Source: Helianthus annuus (lineage: Eukaryota > Streptophyta > Magnoliopsida > Asterales > Asteraceae). From it: DNA of 64,000 bases. Below are positions 1 through 10,384 of the stretch, piece after piece. The DNA lies in NCBI RefSeq assembly GCF_002127325.2, contig NC_035441.2, positions 147,264,003-147,328,002 of the forward strand, in the 5' to 3' direction. The position numbers and the translations under genes were made by a program. The notes under the pieces were generated by a model. It had not been told where the DNA came from. It saw only the letters and a program-made list of their open reading frames with translations, and ran no database searches. Positions within the stretch are counted from its first letter, which is position 1; each line of letters starts with the position of its first letter.

Positions 1-3000
1 CGCCTCACCAGCGGAAGGCACACACAAACAGAAGAGGTAAACTTCATGGTTTTACCTCATACTTCCAAATATGACGTGCTCCTTGGGAGAGAATCCTAAG
101 GTGATTTCAACATGATTACGTCCGTACCCCACTCTGCAATCGGTTTCCCAACCGAAACAGGGGTCGCGATAATCTATGCACGCAGGGAAGTTATGACGTC
201 GGACGAACTGCGACCGACCAAGGTAGCAAGGCCAACCCCCAACAACCAACCAGAAAAATAGGTCCTCAACACAAAATACCTAGAACAAAAGGTCACGTTG
301 GGCCACGCCTTGTCCCCCAACACTAGAGCGCACCTGAAGCAGCTGCTCTTCAGGAACCAAGATATTTTTTCATGGGCACCCGCAGACATGACCGGGGTCC
401 CACGCGACATTGCACAACATTTCTTAAATACCTTACCAGGTATCAAGCTGGTGATCCAAGGCCAACGCCACCTTGGATCCGCAAAAAACCAGGCGATGCG
501 TGAGCAGGTCGAAGAACTGCTCTCGGCAGGCATCCTGCAGGAAGTCAAGTACCAGACTTGGTTGTCCAACCCGGTCATGGTAGAAAAACCATCCGGGGGC
601 TGGCGCATGTGTGTCGATTACAAAGACCTCAACAAAGCCTGTCCCAAGGATTGTTACGCACTTCCGGAAATCGACGAAAAGTTCGATAACCTCGCACCAT
701 TTCGATGGAAGTGCTTCCTCGATTGTTACAAAGGCTACCACCAGGTACAGATGGAAATCGAGGACGAAGACAAAACGGCATTCCGCACCCCTACCGGAAA
801 TTACTGCTATACAAAAATGCCGTTTGGGTTGCGCAACGCGGGCGCAACCTATCAAAAACTGATGAACGACACTTTCCGCGGGCAAATCAGCAAAAGTGTC
901 GAAATCTACATGGACGACCTGGTCATCATGAGCATGGAAGAAGATACCATGCTCACTGATATTGAAAGAACATTCCAAACTCTGCGAAGCGTCAATATGA
1001 AGCTCAATCCAGGGAAATGCTCGTTTGGAATGGAAGAAGGCAAATTCCTTGGATTCATCGTAACCAAAGATGGATTCAAGGTAAACCCGGAAAAAGTTCA
1101 GGCGATTGACCGCATGCCATCGCCTTCAACGATGAAAGAGATGCAACGACTAGCCGGCAGGCTAGCCGCACCAAATAGATTTTTAGCCAACCATGCAGCT
1201 AAATTTTATCCTTTCATCAAGACCCTGCGGAACTGTCTTAAGAAAGAACAATTCCAATGGACCGCAGAGGCTGAAGATGCCTTCCGGGAAATGAAGGAGT
1301 GTTTGATACAACTCCCAACCCTAACCGCACCACGCAAAGACGAACCACTTATATTATACCTATCCGCCGCAGACAATGCGGTGGGTGCGGTACTAATAGT
1401 GGAACGGGAGGGAGTTCAAACACCCATCTACTACATCAGCAAGATGCTCAACGACCCAGAAACAAGATATTCAATAATGGAAAAGTTGGTACTAGCACTA
1501 GTACACGCATCAAGACGGTTGCGACGTTACTTCGCAAGTCACGTCATCACGGTGTTAACCAACTACAGGATCGGCCCGATCCTATCCAAACCTGACATCT
1601 CTGGGAGGTTAGCAAAATGGGCAATCGAGCTGGGCGCACTCACGCTAAACTACAAGCCTCGCCCCGCAATCAAAGGCCAGGTCCTGGCAGATTTCGTCGA
1701 CGAGGTACCGGCAAATCGCATCCAAGAATGCAAACAAGAACAAAACCCTGCACCACCGCCACCTTCTTTAGAAATATGGGCACTTTTTACCGATGGTGCG
1801 TCCAACGAAGAAGGTGCGGGCGCAGGTCTGCGACTCGTCAGCCCCGATGGCCAGGAGCTTACCTATGCAATCCGCCTTGATTTCAAAAGCACAAATAACG
1901 AGGCAGAGTATGAGGCTCTATTGGCAGGGCTACGTCTAGCAGTTAAGCTCGGCGTACAACATCTGGAAGCACACATCGACTCCTTGTTAGTTGCAGGTCA
2001 GGTGCGCGGTGACTATACCGCAAAAGGGGATATCATGATCCTCTACCTCGAGCAAGCCTTGCAACTAAAATCAAAATTCACTTCCTTCAATATCCGTCAT
2101 ATCAACAGAAGTGAAAACAAATCCGCGGACGCACTGTCAAAACTCGCGTCCACCAGCTTCCAACACTTGGCAAAGGAGATACGCATTGAAATCCTGCAGA
2201 ATCCCTCAGTACCCCTGCGCCAAGTCAATGTCATCCAATACGGTACAACATCCTGGATGACACCAATCATTGCATACTTGCAATCAGGTGTGACTCCCGA
2301 AAGCAAATCAGAGGCACGCAAGTTGCAATACAAAGCGTGCCATCATCAAATGGGAGACGGTATCCTATACCGTAAATCATTCCTGGGCCCACTCCTACGC
2401 TGCGTCGACCCCCAAGATGCCATATACCTCATCAGAGAGATACACGAGGGAATGTGCGGCATACACGCAGGACCACGCATGGTAGTGGCTAAAATCATGA
2501 ATGCCGGGTATTACTGGCCCGGCATGCACCTGGATGCCGTCAAAGAATTGCGCAAGTGTATTAATTGCCAACAGCATGCCCCCAAGACCTTGCGCCCCAA
2601 GAACAACTTGATCCCGGTCACCACCGCATGGCCCTTTCAAAAATGGGCAATCGACGTGGTCGGACCAATCCCAGACGCACCAGGTGCGGTCAAGTTTATC
2701 ATAGTAGCTGTCGATTATTTCACAAAATGGGTAGAGGCAAAACCACTTGCCTCAACCACTGTTAAGATAACGAGGAAATTCATTTGCGAACACATCATCT
2801 GCCGTTTTGGCCTACCAATGTGCATCGTTACCGATAACGGCACCAACTTTGCCGCCGACAAATTTCAAAAATGGCTAGAAGAACTACATATTGAACACAT
2901 ATTCTCCTCCGTGGCACACCCGCAAGGGAATGGCCAAATTGAGAGTATCAATAAAAGTCTAGTCGAAGGCATCAAAGCAAGGTTGGGAACAGCCAGGCAT

Positions 3001-3486
3001 GGCTGGGTCGATGAACTCCCAAGCATCTTATGGGCTCACCGAACAAGCCCAAAAACAAGCAACGGGGAGACACCCTTCAGCCTGGTCTATGGCTCAGAAG
3101 CGGTAATCCCCGCGGAAGTAGGGCTTCCTTCACCTCGAATGTTGGCTATCAACAGAATAGCCAACGATGAAGCACGCAGACTTGACTTGGACCTCCTAGA
3201 AGAAAGGCGCGAAAACGCTGCCATCAACGAGGCCAAGTACAAAACCAAGCTTGAAAAATACTACAATTCACGCGTGCGGGTTTGTACATTTAACCCGGGA
3301 GACTACGTCCTTCGCGATAACGAAGCATCTAATGCTGAGCGCCCAGGAAAACTTGCCCCCAAGTGGGAAGGACCCTACCTCATCAAAGAGGTCTTGGGCA
3401 AAGGCGCGTATAAACTACAAACGTTAGAAGGCGAAACTATCGCACGCACATGGAATGCACAACAGCTTAGACGCTGCTACATGTAA
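1..3486 (+). pseudogene. Tat pol polyprotein: protease end, RT, two RNases H, integrase
   Basis: One reading frame runs from the window edge to the stop at 3486, broken only by TAA at 97-99 and TAG at 259-261. Before the first stop is the end of the aspartic protease (DVLLGRE). From about 298 on, the frame is open for about 1062 residues. Reverse transcriptase has the YMDD box near 910-921. A gypsy RNase H lies at about 1340-1600, and an archaeal-type RNase H at about 1780-2150 begins FTDGAS. Integrase has an HHCC zinc finger (about 2430-2580) and a D,D,E core including TDNGTNF near 2830. The enzyme set would copy the element RNA into DNA and insert it in the nucleus. The long open stretch has no ATG at its start, so it is the body of a larger gag-pol rather than a separate gene. 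The two stops make this copy defective unless they are read through. Confidence 0.9.
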
Positions 3487-3688
3487 GCCATATTTTTTAC
3501 ATTTCCATGTAACCTATCGGGCCGCAGGCCATTTGCAAATAAATAAACGAGCAATTCAATGCAATATTGTTTGTTACTGCTATTACAAATGCGTGTTCCA
3601 CTTTGCGGTATCCGCAAAAACAGATTGGCAAAATCTTCATTCGCGATACCCACACAAAGTGCTAACCACACACAAATATTGTAATAGG

Positions 3689-3693
3689 CCAGC
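3689..3693. repeat. Left target-site duplication CCAGC of the Tekay array
   Basis: CCAGC directly precedes the first Tekay LTR base (3694) and is repeated at 24036-24040 directly after the last LTR base. This 5-bp match shows that the whole 3694-24035 array occupies a single insertion site in the Tat element. Confidence 0.93.
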
Positions 3694-4294
3694 TGTCACA
3701 CCCCCAAAATCCACACGCGGAGTACCACCGCATGGAGGCGTGACATGACCAGGATCAAGCCACCAATCATATTGAACATATAAGTAATTAGCAAACGTAA
3801 ATGTATATCAACCCACAATATGAAAGGTGTTCATATAACGTAGTTTATGTAGCGGAAGCATAGTATAAAAATCTAACATAATTATTAAGTTTTCAACTGT
3901 CATAAGTGTTTAGCAAAACATCCACGATCCATGTCCACAACGATTGCGCCTCCCGTGCAAGCTCCATGTATACCTATGGTCCTGCAAGGCATGTAACAGA
4001 GAGTCAACAACTAGTTGAGCGAGTTCACAGTGGTTTGTTCAGTTATAGTAGTCGTATTGTAAATCGTATGTTCGTTTAGTAATCCAGGTATTGTATGCAT
4101 TTGTATCGCAGCCCTCTAGGCATGTGTGCGAAGATTAGTGGGAGTTTCCCAAGTATTCTAGACTAGGTATATTTGTATCGCAGCCCACCCGGCATGTGTG
4201 CGAAGTTTAGTGTATGGTTCGCAGCCATTCCAGGCATGTGTGCGAAGATTAGTTCTATTATCGCAGCCATTCCCAGCGTGTGTGCGAAGAGAAG
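3694..4294 (-). repeat. Tekay LTR 0, first piece
   Basis: Matches the first 601 bp of the full LTRs at 14487 and 21813 with a few substitutions. It is cut at AGAAG (4290-4294), the target duplication of the Athila-like insertion, and resumes at 12084. It holds four copies of a motif reading CGCAGCC followed after about ten bases by TGTGCGAAG (4107-4294). Confidence 0.93.
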
Positions 4295-5988
4295 TGATGT
4301 GTGTAAAATGCAACATATAAAACACATCAATTAAGGCATAAAACTAACCCTTTTTAAGTACTAATGTTGGAAAAAGAGTGTTTTTGTCTTCCTTTTGAAT
4401 TTTCAGGATGAAATGAGCTCAAAATCACAAAAGAAGCAAAAAGACCACTAATTCTACCATAAATACAAGAAAAGGAACAAAAGTAAACTGCCCGGACCCT
4501 CAACGGCACCTCCCAAGACAAAGAGAAGAGAACAGAGTCTGAACACGCCCCGTGTCCAGTGAACACGGGGGCGTGCCCAGGAAGCAGCAGAAAAGACAAA
4601 TCAGTAGAAGCTTCCATTGCTCACCACGGGGCCGTGCCCAGCGGGCACGGGGGCGTGTTGAAAGTACAGCAGGCGCATTAATTGTAATTCGCAATTACAA
4701 TTAATGAAGAGAGAGAATGTCAGACGGGCACGGGGCCGTGTCCAGCGGACACGGGGCCGTGTCCAGCGTTCTGTTCAGCCTATAAATAGAGGAGCTTGGT
4801 TTCATTCTCTCTCATCCCTTGGCACACCACCTCTCTCACACTTCATCCACCACCCATCACCATCATAACACCATCATCCACCACCATCATCCATTGTCCA
4901 TCGTAGAGTGTGTGAGTCGTCTCGGGATCCAAGATTGATCGTAAGAGTTCTTGACAATCAAGGCCATGTTTGCCTAAGTCTCTTACATCACTTGGTGAAG
5001 ACAAGTGTTTAGTATAATACTTTTTATTTTTAATCTTTTGCACTTTTTATTTGGTTTTGTATTAATGACTTTAATAACTAGTTACTTATGTTGAAGGTGA
5101 TCTTTCCTTATCGTTTGTCCGTGGTGTCTTGGCGTTATTTTACTGTCTATATAAAATAAAAGATTTTCACCATTCATATCTCCACGGTCTATATGGAGGT
5201 ATGTTGGCTACCTGGTCGGGGGTTAAGGGAACGGTTTGGTAAGGGTCTTGCCCTTGTTCAGCGTTTAGAGGTCCTGCTTGGGACCTGGGTCAAATTTAGT
5301 AGGATCTCCTTCAATGCCCATAGGTATTGGATGGCGGGGATCCAAACTCTTTGACCCCCTCATAAGCTAACTACTATTAATACTTTAACCCGGCTATTTA
5401 GGACTGTATCCCTGCTGACTCAGACTACTTAGCCGAGGGTAACGTCACCGCCAAAAGCGGGGCCTACCATAATTTGCATTAATAACTTAATTCATTATCT
5501 TCCAATAATCCGACCCTTTAGGATTGTATCCTTGCTGACTCAAACTACTGGGTTGAGGGTAACGTCGCCTTCAAAAGAGGGGCCTACTACAATAACTAAG
5601 ATAATCTCTTAAACAAGTGCAAAAGTGCGAAAATAATCAAAGGTTATACTAATACACGAGTCGGATCCAAGTGATTCATCTTGTCTATCTTTTTTTTATT
5701 TTATTTTCTTTTTCAGCATTTAGTTAGTTTTTATTTTTCTTAGTTTAAAACAATTTTCTAACTTTTTGATTTGATTAGACGTTGAGGATAAACCGGTATT
5801 AAAAGCTCTTGTGTCCTTGGACGACCTCGGTATCTTACCAACACTATACTACGTCCACGATGGGTGCACTTGCCCATATGTGTGTTTAGTGTTAGTGAAT
5901 ATCGTGTTTTATAAATTTAAAACTTGGCTAAAAGTGTAAAAAGGGCTTAAATAAACATCTAAAAATATATTACACCTAACGCACATCA
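4295..5988 (+). repeat. 5' LTR of the Athila-like element
   Basis: 1694 bp, matching 10385-12078 line by line at an offset of 6090. It contains a TATA box (TATAAATA, 4781-4788), a cluster of CACGGGGCCGTG-type palindromes upstream of it (4511-4770), and near its end the phrase GGGTGCACTTGCCC that is typical of Athila-like LTRs. Confidence 0.95.
4781..4788 (+). promoter_or_regulatory. TATA box of the 5' LTR promoter
   Basis: TATAAATA follows a block of CG-rich palindromes and precedes a pyrimidine-rich stretch, as expected for the U3/R border. The same box is at 10871-10878 in the 3' LTR. Confidence 0.7.
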
Positions 5989-5994
5989 AGTTTT

Positions 5995-6013
5995 TGGCGC
6001 CGTTGCCGGGGAC
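5995..6013 (+). other. Primer-binding site, tRNA-Asp type
   Basis: TGGCGCCGTTGCCGGGGAC begins six bases after the 5' LTR. It matches the complement of the 3' end of plant tRNA-Asp for its first 18 bases. Athila-like elements commonly use this primer. Confidence 0.88.
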
Positions 6014-6389
6014 ACAAGGATTTTAAGAAAGTTAGGAATCAACGGCCTAATCATCTTTTTATTTTTCTTTAATTTTTAGGATTTTTTTTTAGATTTTTCA
6101 GCTTCTGCAGAGCTCCACACGGGCCGTGCCTGGTCGGACACGGGCCGTGCTCAGCAACGTTACTGGCAGTTTTTGTTTTTCAAGTTAACAGAAGGCTGAC
6201 CACGGGGCCGTGTCGGTGCAACACGGGGTCGTGTCCAACTTCCAGTAACTGGGATCTGAAAAACAACCACTGTAACTCCGACCACGGGGCCGTGTTCGCT
6301 CGACACGGGGCCGTGGTGAACCTTCTGACCAACATTCTTTTCTGTTTTTATTGCAGGACTTGGAACCCGACGCCAACCTCGCGTAGTGT

Positions 6390-8198
6390 ATGAGCTCCAG
6401 TTCCAATAAAGACATAAAGGAACCATTAGAAGAACCCGAACGCTTTCTCAGAAAAAGGTTAAAAGCCAAAAACCAAGAGAAGGTTTCGGGTGACCCACCC
6501 CCAATGGCGGACCAACGTACCCTCATGGATTACTTACGGCCCACCGTAGGTAATCTCGGCGCCGCTATCAATGCCCCGAATGTCGAAGCCAATAACTTCG
6601 AACTTCGACCGTACTTGATACAAATGCTCCAAAACTCCGCAACCTTTCACGGGCTCGCGGACGAGGATCCCCATCTACATATAACTAATTTCTTAGAAAT
6701 ATGTGATACATTTCGGATCAATGGAGCATCAAACGACGCCATCCGCCTTCGTATGTTTCCATTCTCACTAAAAGACCGAGCGAAAGCTTGGCTCAACACC
6801 CTCCCAGCTGGATCGGTAAACACCTGGGATGAACTAGCCCAAAAATTTCTATATAAGTATTTCCCTCCTTCTAAAACTGCTAAATTAATGGCTGAAATTA
6901 ACACATACTCACAAGAGGACGGGGAATCCTTATATGAAACTTGGGAAAGGTTCAAGGAGCTATTACGCAAGTGTCCCCATCACGGCCTCGCAATATGGCA
7001 ACAAGTATCCACTTTCTACAATGGGTTGTTGCCACATACTAGGCAGACACTTGATTCTAGCTCCGGGGGACTTTTAGGTAATCGACGCCCACACGAAATA
7101 TATAATCAAATTGAGGAAATTGCTCAAACCAATTTTCAATGGCACACTCCCCGGGGAAATAAAACTATCGCCCCGGGCGCCCATAAGGTAGACGAAAGCA
7201 CCTCTTTACAAGCCCAAATCGAGGCCCTTTCTTCAAAAATAAAAAAATTAGAAATGACAAAAACAGTCTCGGTTATGGCTTGTGAGGGGTGTGGTGGGTC
7301 ACATGAAAATTGGAGTTGCATGAAAGAAACGGACGATCAACAAGAAATGGTAAACTACATTGATAATAGACCTAGGCCGTCGGGTCCTCCAACAGGGACC
7401 TTCAACCAAGGATGGCGAAACCACCCAAACCTTGGTTGGAGGGAACCCGGCAATAGTAGTAACCAACAACCACAACGAACAAACTTTCAGCAATCAAGAA
7501 ATGAGTCACAAAATTTCACTCAACAACAAAGTGGAAGAGAAAGGCTCGAAGATACTATATCTCGCCTCGTCTCTGACACTGACAAGAAAAATTCGGAAAG
7601 ATTCCTACAATTAGAATCAAACTTTAGGAATCAACAGGCTAGCATTCAAAACATAGAAAAACAAATAAGTCAACTAGCTCAAAATTTTTCCGAAAGACCA
7701 CAAGGCGCATTACCCAGCAATACCGAAACCAACCCGAAGGCGCAAGTTCACCTCATCACGCTACGAAACCGGACCGTAGGGCCTGCAGAAGTACCTCCAG
7801 CCGCGGAAAAATCAACGCCAACAAATCTGCAGGAGAAGGACCCTCCCCCATCAACAGAGCCTACCAAGGCTCCTCGAGTTCCGTACCCCGGTAGGTTAAT
7901 TCGTCAGAAAACCAACGAGCAATTCGCAAAATTCGAAAGTTTGCTAAAACAATTGCATGTCAATATTCCTTTTATCGAAGTCCTAACCCAAATGCCCAAA
8001 TACTCTAAATTTATGAGGGACTTCCTTACACATAAAAAGAAAATTGAAAATTTGCAATTAGTTAATTTAGGCGAAGAATGCTCTGCCCTCGTACTCAATA
8101 AACTACCCCAAAAAAAAGATCGATCCCGGAAGTTTCACGATTCCGTGCTCAATAGGGGAATCTCCCGTTCGCAATGCCTTGGCCGACTTAGGGGCTAG
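6390..8198 (+). CDS. Athila-like Gag
   Basis: A 602-residue Gag, the structural protein of the retrotransposon particle. The capsid-like retrotransposon gag domain spans roughly residues 70-250 (for example FPFSLKDRAKAWLNTLPAGS). A zinc knuckle of the CX2CX3HX4C form (CEGCGGSHENWSC) lies near residue 300, followed by a Gln/Asn-rich linker and a coiled-coil-prone stretch. The frame is intact from ATG 6390. It ends shortly after an A8 run at 8109-8116, where the protease homology shifts by +1. The last about 25 residues are therefore out-of-frame relative to the usual gag-pro fusion. The CG-palindrome-rich leader 6014-6389 precedes it. Confidence 0.85.
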   Translation: MSSSSNKDIKEPLEEPERFLRKRLKAKNQEKVSGDPPPMADQRTLMDYLRPTVGNLGAAINAPNVEANNFELRPYLIQMLQNSATFHGLADEDPHLHITNFLEICDTFRINGASNDAIRLRMFPFSLKDRAKAWLNTLPAGSVNTWDELAQKFLYKYFPPSKTAKLMAEINTYSQEDGESLYETWERFKELLRKCPHHGLAIWQQVSTFYNGLLPHTRQTLDSSSGGLLGNRRPHEIYNQIEEIAQTNFQWHTPRGNKTIAPGAHKVDESTSLQAQIEALSSKIKKLEMTKTVSVMACEGCGGSHENWSCMKETDDQQEMVNYIDNRPRPSGPPTGTFNQGWRNHPNLGWREPGNSSNQQPQRTNFQQSRNESQNFTQQQSGRERLEDTISRLVSDTDKKNSERFLQLESNFRNQQASIQNIEKQISQLAQNFSERPQGALPSNTETNPKAQVHLITLRNRTVGPAEVPPAAEKSTPTNLQEKDPPPSTEPTKAPRVPYPGRLIRQKTNEQFAKFESLLKQLHVNIPFIEVLTQMPKYSKFMRDFLTHKKKIENLQLVNLGEECSALVLNKLPQKKDRSRKFHDSVLNRGISRSQCLGRLRG

Positions 8199-8577
8199 CA
8201 TTAACCTCATGCCCTCTTCAATGTTCAAAAGGCTTGGCTTGGGAACCACAAGCCCCACAAAAATAAGCATACAACTCGCGGATCGATCGGTCAAGTTCCC
8301 GCAAGGTGTCATCAAGAATGTCTTGGTAAGGGTAAGCAGATTCGTTTATCCTGTTGACTTTGTCATACTCGACATGGAGGAAGACACCGAGGTCCCTCTT
8401 ATTCTAGGGAGGCCTTTCCTTGCCACCGCACAAGCAGTAGTGGACATGAATGACGGGACACTAACTTTGAGATATGGGGACGATGAGGTAAAATTCGGAG
8501 TTGGGAAAAGAATAGAGGATGACGACCCGATCCACTACATGAAGGTTATCGATTCAAGCTTGGATGCCGCTCTCTGA
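8117..8577 (+). CDS. Athila-like aspartic protease, +1 frame to gag
   Basis: Homology to the retropepsin-like domain starts right after the A8 run (DPGSFTIPCSIG near 8126) and includes the active-site region ADLGASINLMPSSMF and the later IILGRPFLAT-type motif (here LILGRPFLAT). It has no ATG start of its own at this point; the first ATG is at 8179, inside the conserved region. Expression would need either a ribosomal +1 shift at the A run or an ancestral frame with one A fewer. The frame stops at 8577 without continuing into reverse transcriptase, where an autonomous element would have it. Confidence 0.8.
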
Positions 8578-9074
8578 CGGTGTAACTTGGGAGGCAAGGC
8601 ACCCCAATCAAAAGACGTGTGACCGGGAATTGGGTCTAGCCAAGGACCCTTATAAACGTGGCGCACCACGGAGGCATTCCGCGGACCTATCCTTAGTTTA
8701 GTTTAATCTTTTAGTTTTTGCAGAATAAATCACACTCATGGTGGTAATGGATGAAAAAGGGAACGAGAAAAAATGGAACCATGCAGAAGAACAGAACAAA
8801 CCGACAAAAATCTCCATAACAGAAGGCTCCACACGGGCCGTGCCCAACCAACACGGCCCCGTGCTGAGCCCCCTGCAGGAAATCACCCAGTTCAGGTAAC
8901 TGGACACGGGCCGTGTTCAGCGGACACGCCCCCGTGCCCAGGCTTCTGTTTCAATTCTATAATTTTTGTTACTGGCACTTGACCACGGGGCCGTGTCCAG
9001 AGCGCCAGTAACACAAATCTTTGTTTTCAAACACACTTTTACATATTCTAATCAACCAAAAACTTTATTTTTGG

Positions 9075-9112
9075 ACACATTGAGGACAATGTGTAATTTA
9101 AGTGTGGGGGGG
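9075..9112 (+). other. Internal hairpin followed by PPT-like tract
   Basis: Stem ACACATT / AATGTGT around the loop GAGGAC (9082-9087), followed by AAGTGTGGGGGGG (9100-9112). It copies the architecture found directly before the 3' LTR. Confidence 0.7.
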
Positions 9113-10343
9113 ATGCTAAAACCTTGGAATTTTGCAAAATCCTAAAACAAGCCTTACACAAAACTCTATTGGAACCGCTAAACACCCCAAATTTTTTTCA
9201 AAAACTTTTTCATTTTTTATTTTATTTACTTGTCTTAGTTTAAGTTGGGAATAACAAGTTATAAAAGGGTTATATTTTTACAAACTTACAACCGATAGCG
9301 TCGTGATAAAAAGAACTAACATAAGAAAATTATGAAACGGTATAACAAGTCTAGCTAAAATTCGATTATATATGCTTGGTCACATTAAAAAACCCATTCC
9401 CACAAAAAGTGAGTTTTGAGCCTTTATTGAGCATAAAAATACACATATTTAGATTAAATGCTCATTTTTCGTTTCTTGTGTGAATAGCCGCTCGGTCTTT
9501 ACAAATCTAGAACTTGCCACGACGATACATTCCCGGTCCTTACCAACTTAAACCCAAGTAAGTAAATGATGGAGGCATTAGGACTAACTATTTTTCTTTC
9601 AAAACCATTATTTTTCAATTTTTTTTACCTACCCAAAATCCCCCTAGAAAACCCCTTTGAGCCTAAACCTTTCATTTCATTACCCCCAAAACAATTTTTT
9701 TTACCCACCAAAAACCTTTTTCATTTTTCACCTTTATTTTAGTAACAAACTCGGTTTTTCATAAACATACCCTTTACGTGACAAAAAAAAAAAAAAAAAA
9801 AAAATTGAAGTCAAAAACAAACATAAGCTACAAAAAGCTTGTTTGGAGAAATACTTCAAAAATAAATGTCACCAAAAATAAGGTATTTCACGAAAACCGA
9901 CACTTGTTACGATTTTCGCCTTTTTTACTAACCACTAACCAACCACCCACCTTTAAACCCAAGCCTTCACCCCAAAAGACCTCTTGATATTTACAAAGGT
10001 AAAAAGTTAAAAAGGAGGAGGATTGATCGCTTGGCAAGCATATGGAGAATGTAAATCCGTGCCGCTCTCGAGCGATTCACTTAAAAATACACCTTCGGCC
10101 GAGTGATTGAGTGATCTCCCGTGAGGTATGTGAACTTGTATATAAATGGAATTTTAATAAGGCATGCTATGCCCAAATAAGTAGTTTATCTTATGAAAAG
10201 TTCAAAATAAACCATGACAAATAAGATTGTAAATAAAATAAAAATAGAACCTATACAAACCTTGGATTCCCGACACTCTAGGACAAGTTAAAAAACTTCT
10301 CTTCTACCTATTCCATTTGGGAGTGTAAGCCACATTAAAAGAG

Positions 10344-10384
10344 TTTTGCTTGAGGACAAGCAAAAGTTCAAGTGTGGGGGTATT
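10344..10384 (+). other. Hairpin and polypurine tract before the 3' LTR
   Basis: Stem TTTTGCTT / AAGCAAAA around the loop GAGGAC (10352-10357), then AAGTGTGGGGG (10370-10380) and four bases to the LTR start. The purine tract would prime plus-strand synthesis. Confidence 0.8.

Larger units (their letters stand above)
1..3693 (+). mobile_element. Tat-lineage Ty3/gypsy retrotransposon, left part
   Basis: This is the pol end of a Ty3/gypsy element that continues at 24041 after a 20-kb insertion. The lineage call rests on two successive RNase H domains (a gypsy-type and an archaeal-type one) before integrase, which is characteristic of the Tat/Ogre group, and on the antisense gene and tandem repeats found in the right part. 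The 5' LTR, gag and most of the protease lie outside the window. Positions 3487-3693 are non-coding sequence just after the pol stop. The element is interrupted after CCAGC (3689-3693), which is repeated at 24036-24040. Confidence 0.9.
8578..10384 (+). other. Non-coding internal region of the Athila-like element
   Basis: No long reading frame on either strand. It has more CACGGGGCCGTG-type palindromes (8826-8996), an internal hairpin plus purine tract at 9075-9112, AT-rich tracts with a long A run near 9782, and a second hairpin plus purine tract at 10344-10380 that serves as the polypurine tract of the 3' LTR. The region sits where RT, RNase H and integrase would be in a full Athila. Confidence 0.8.
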
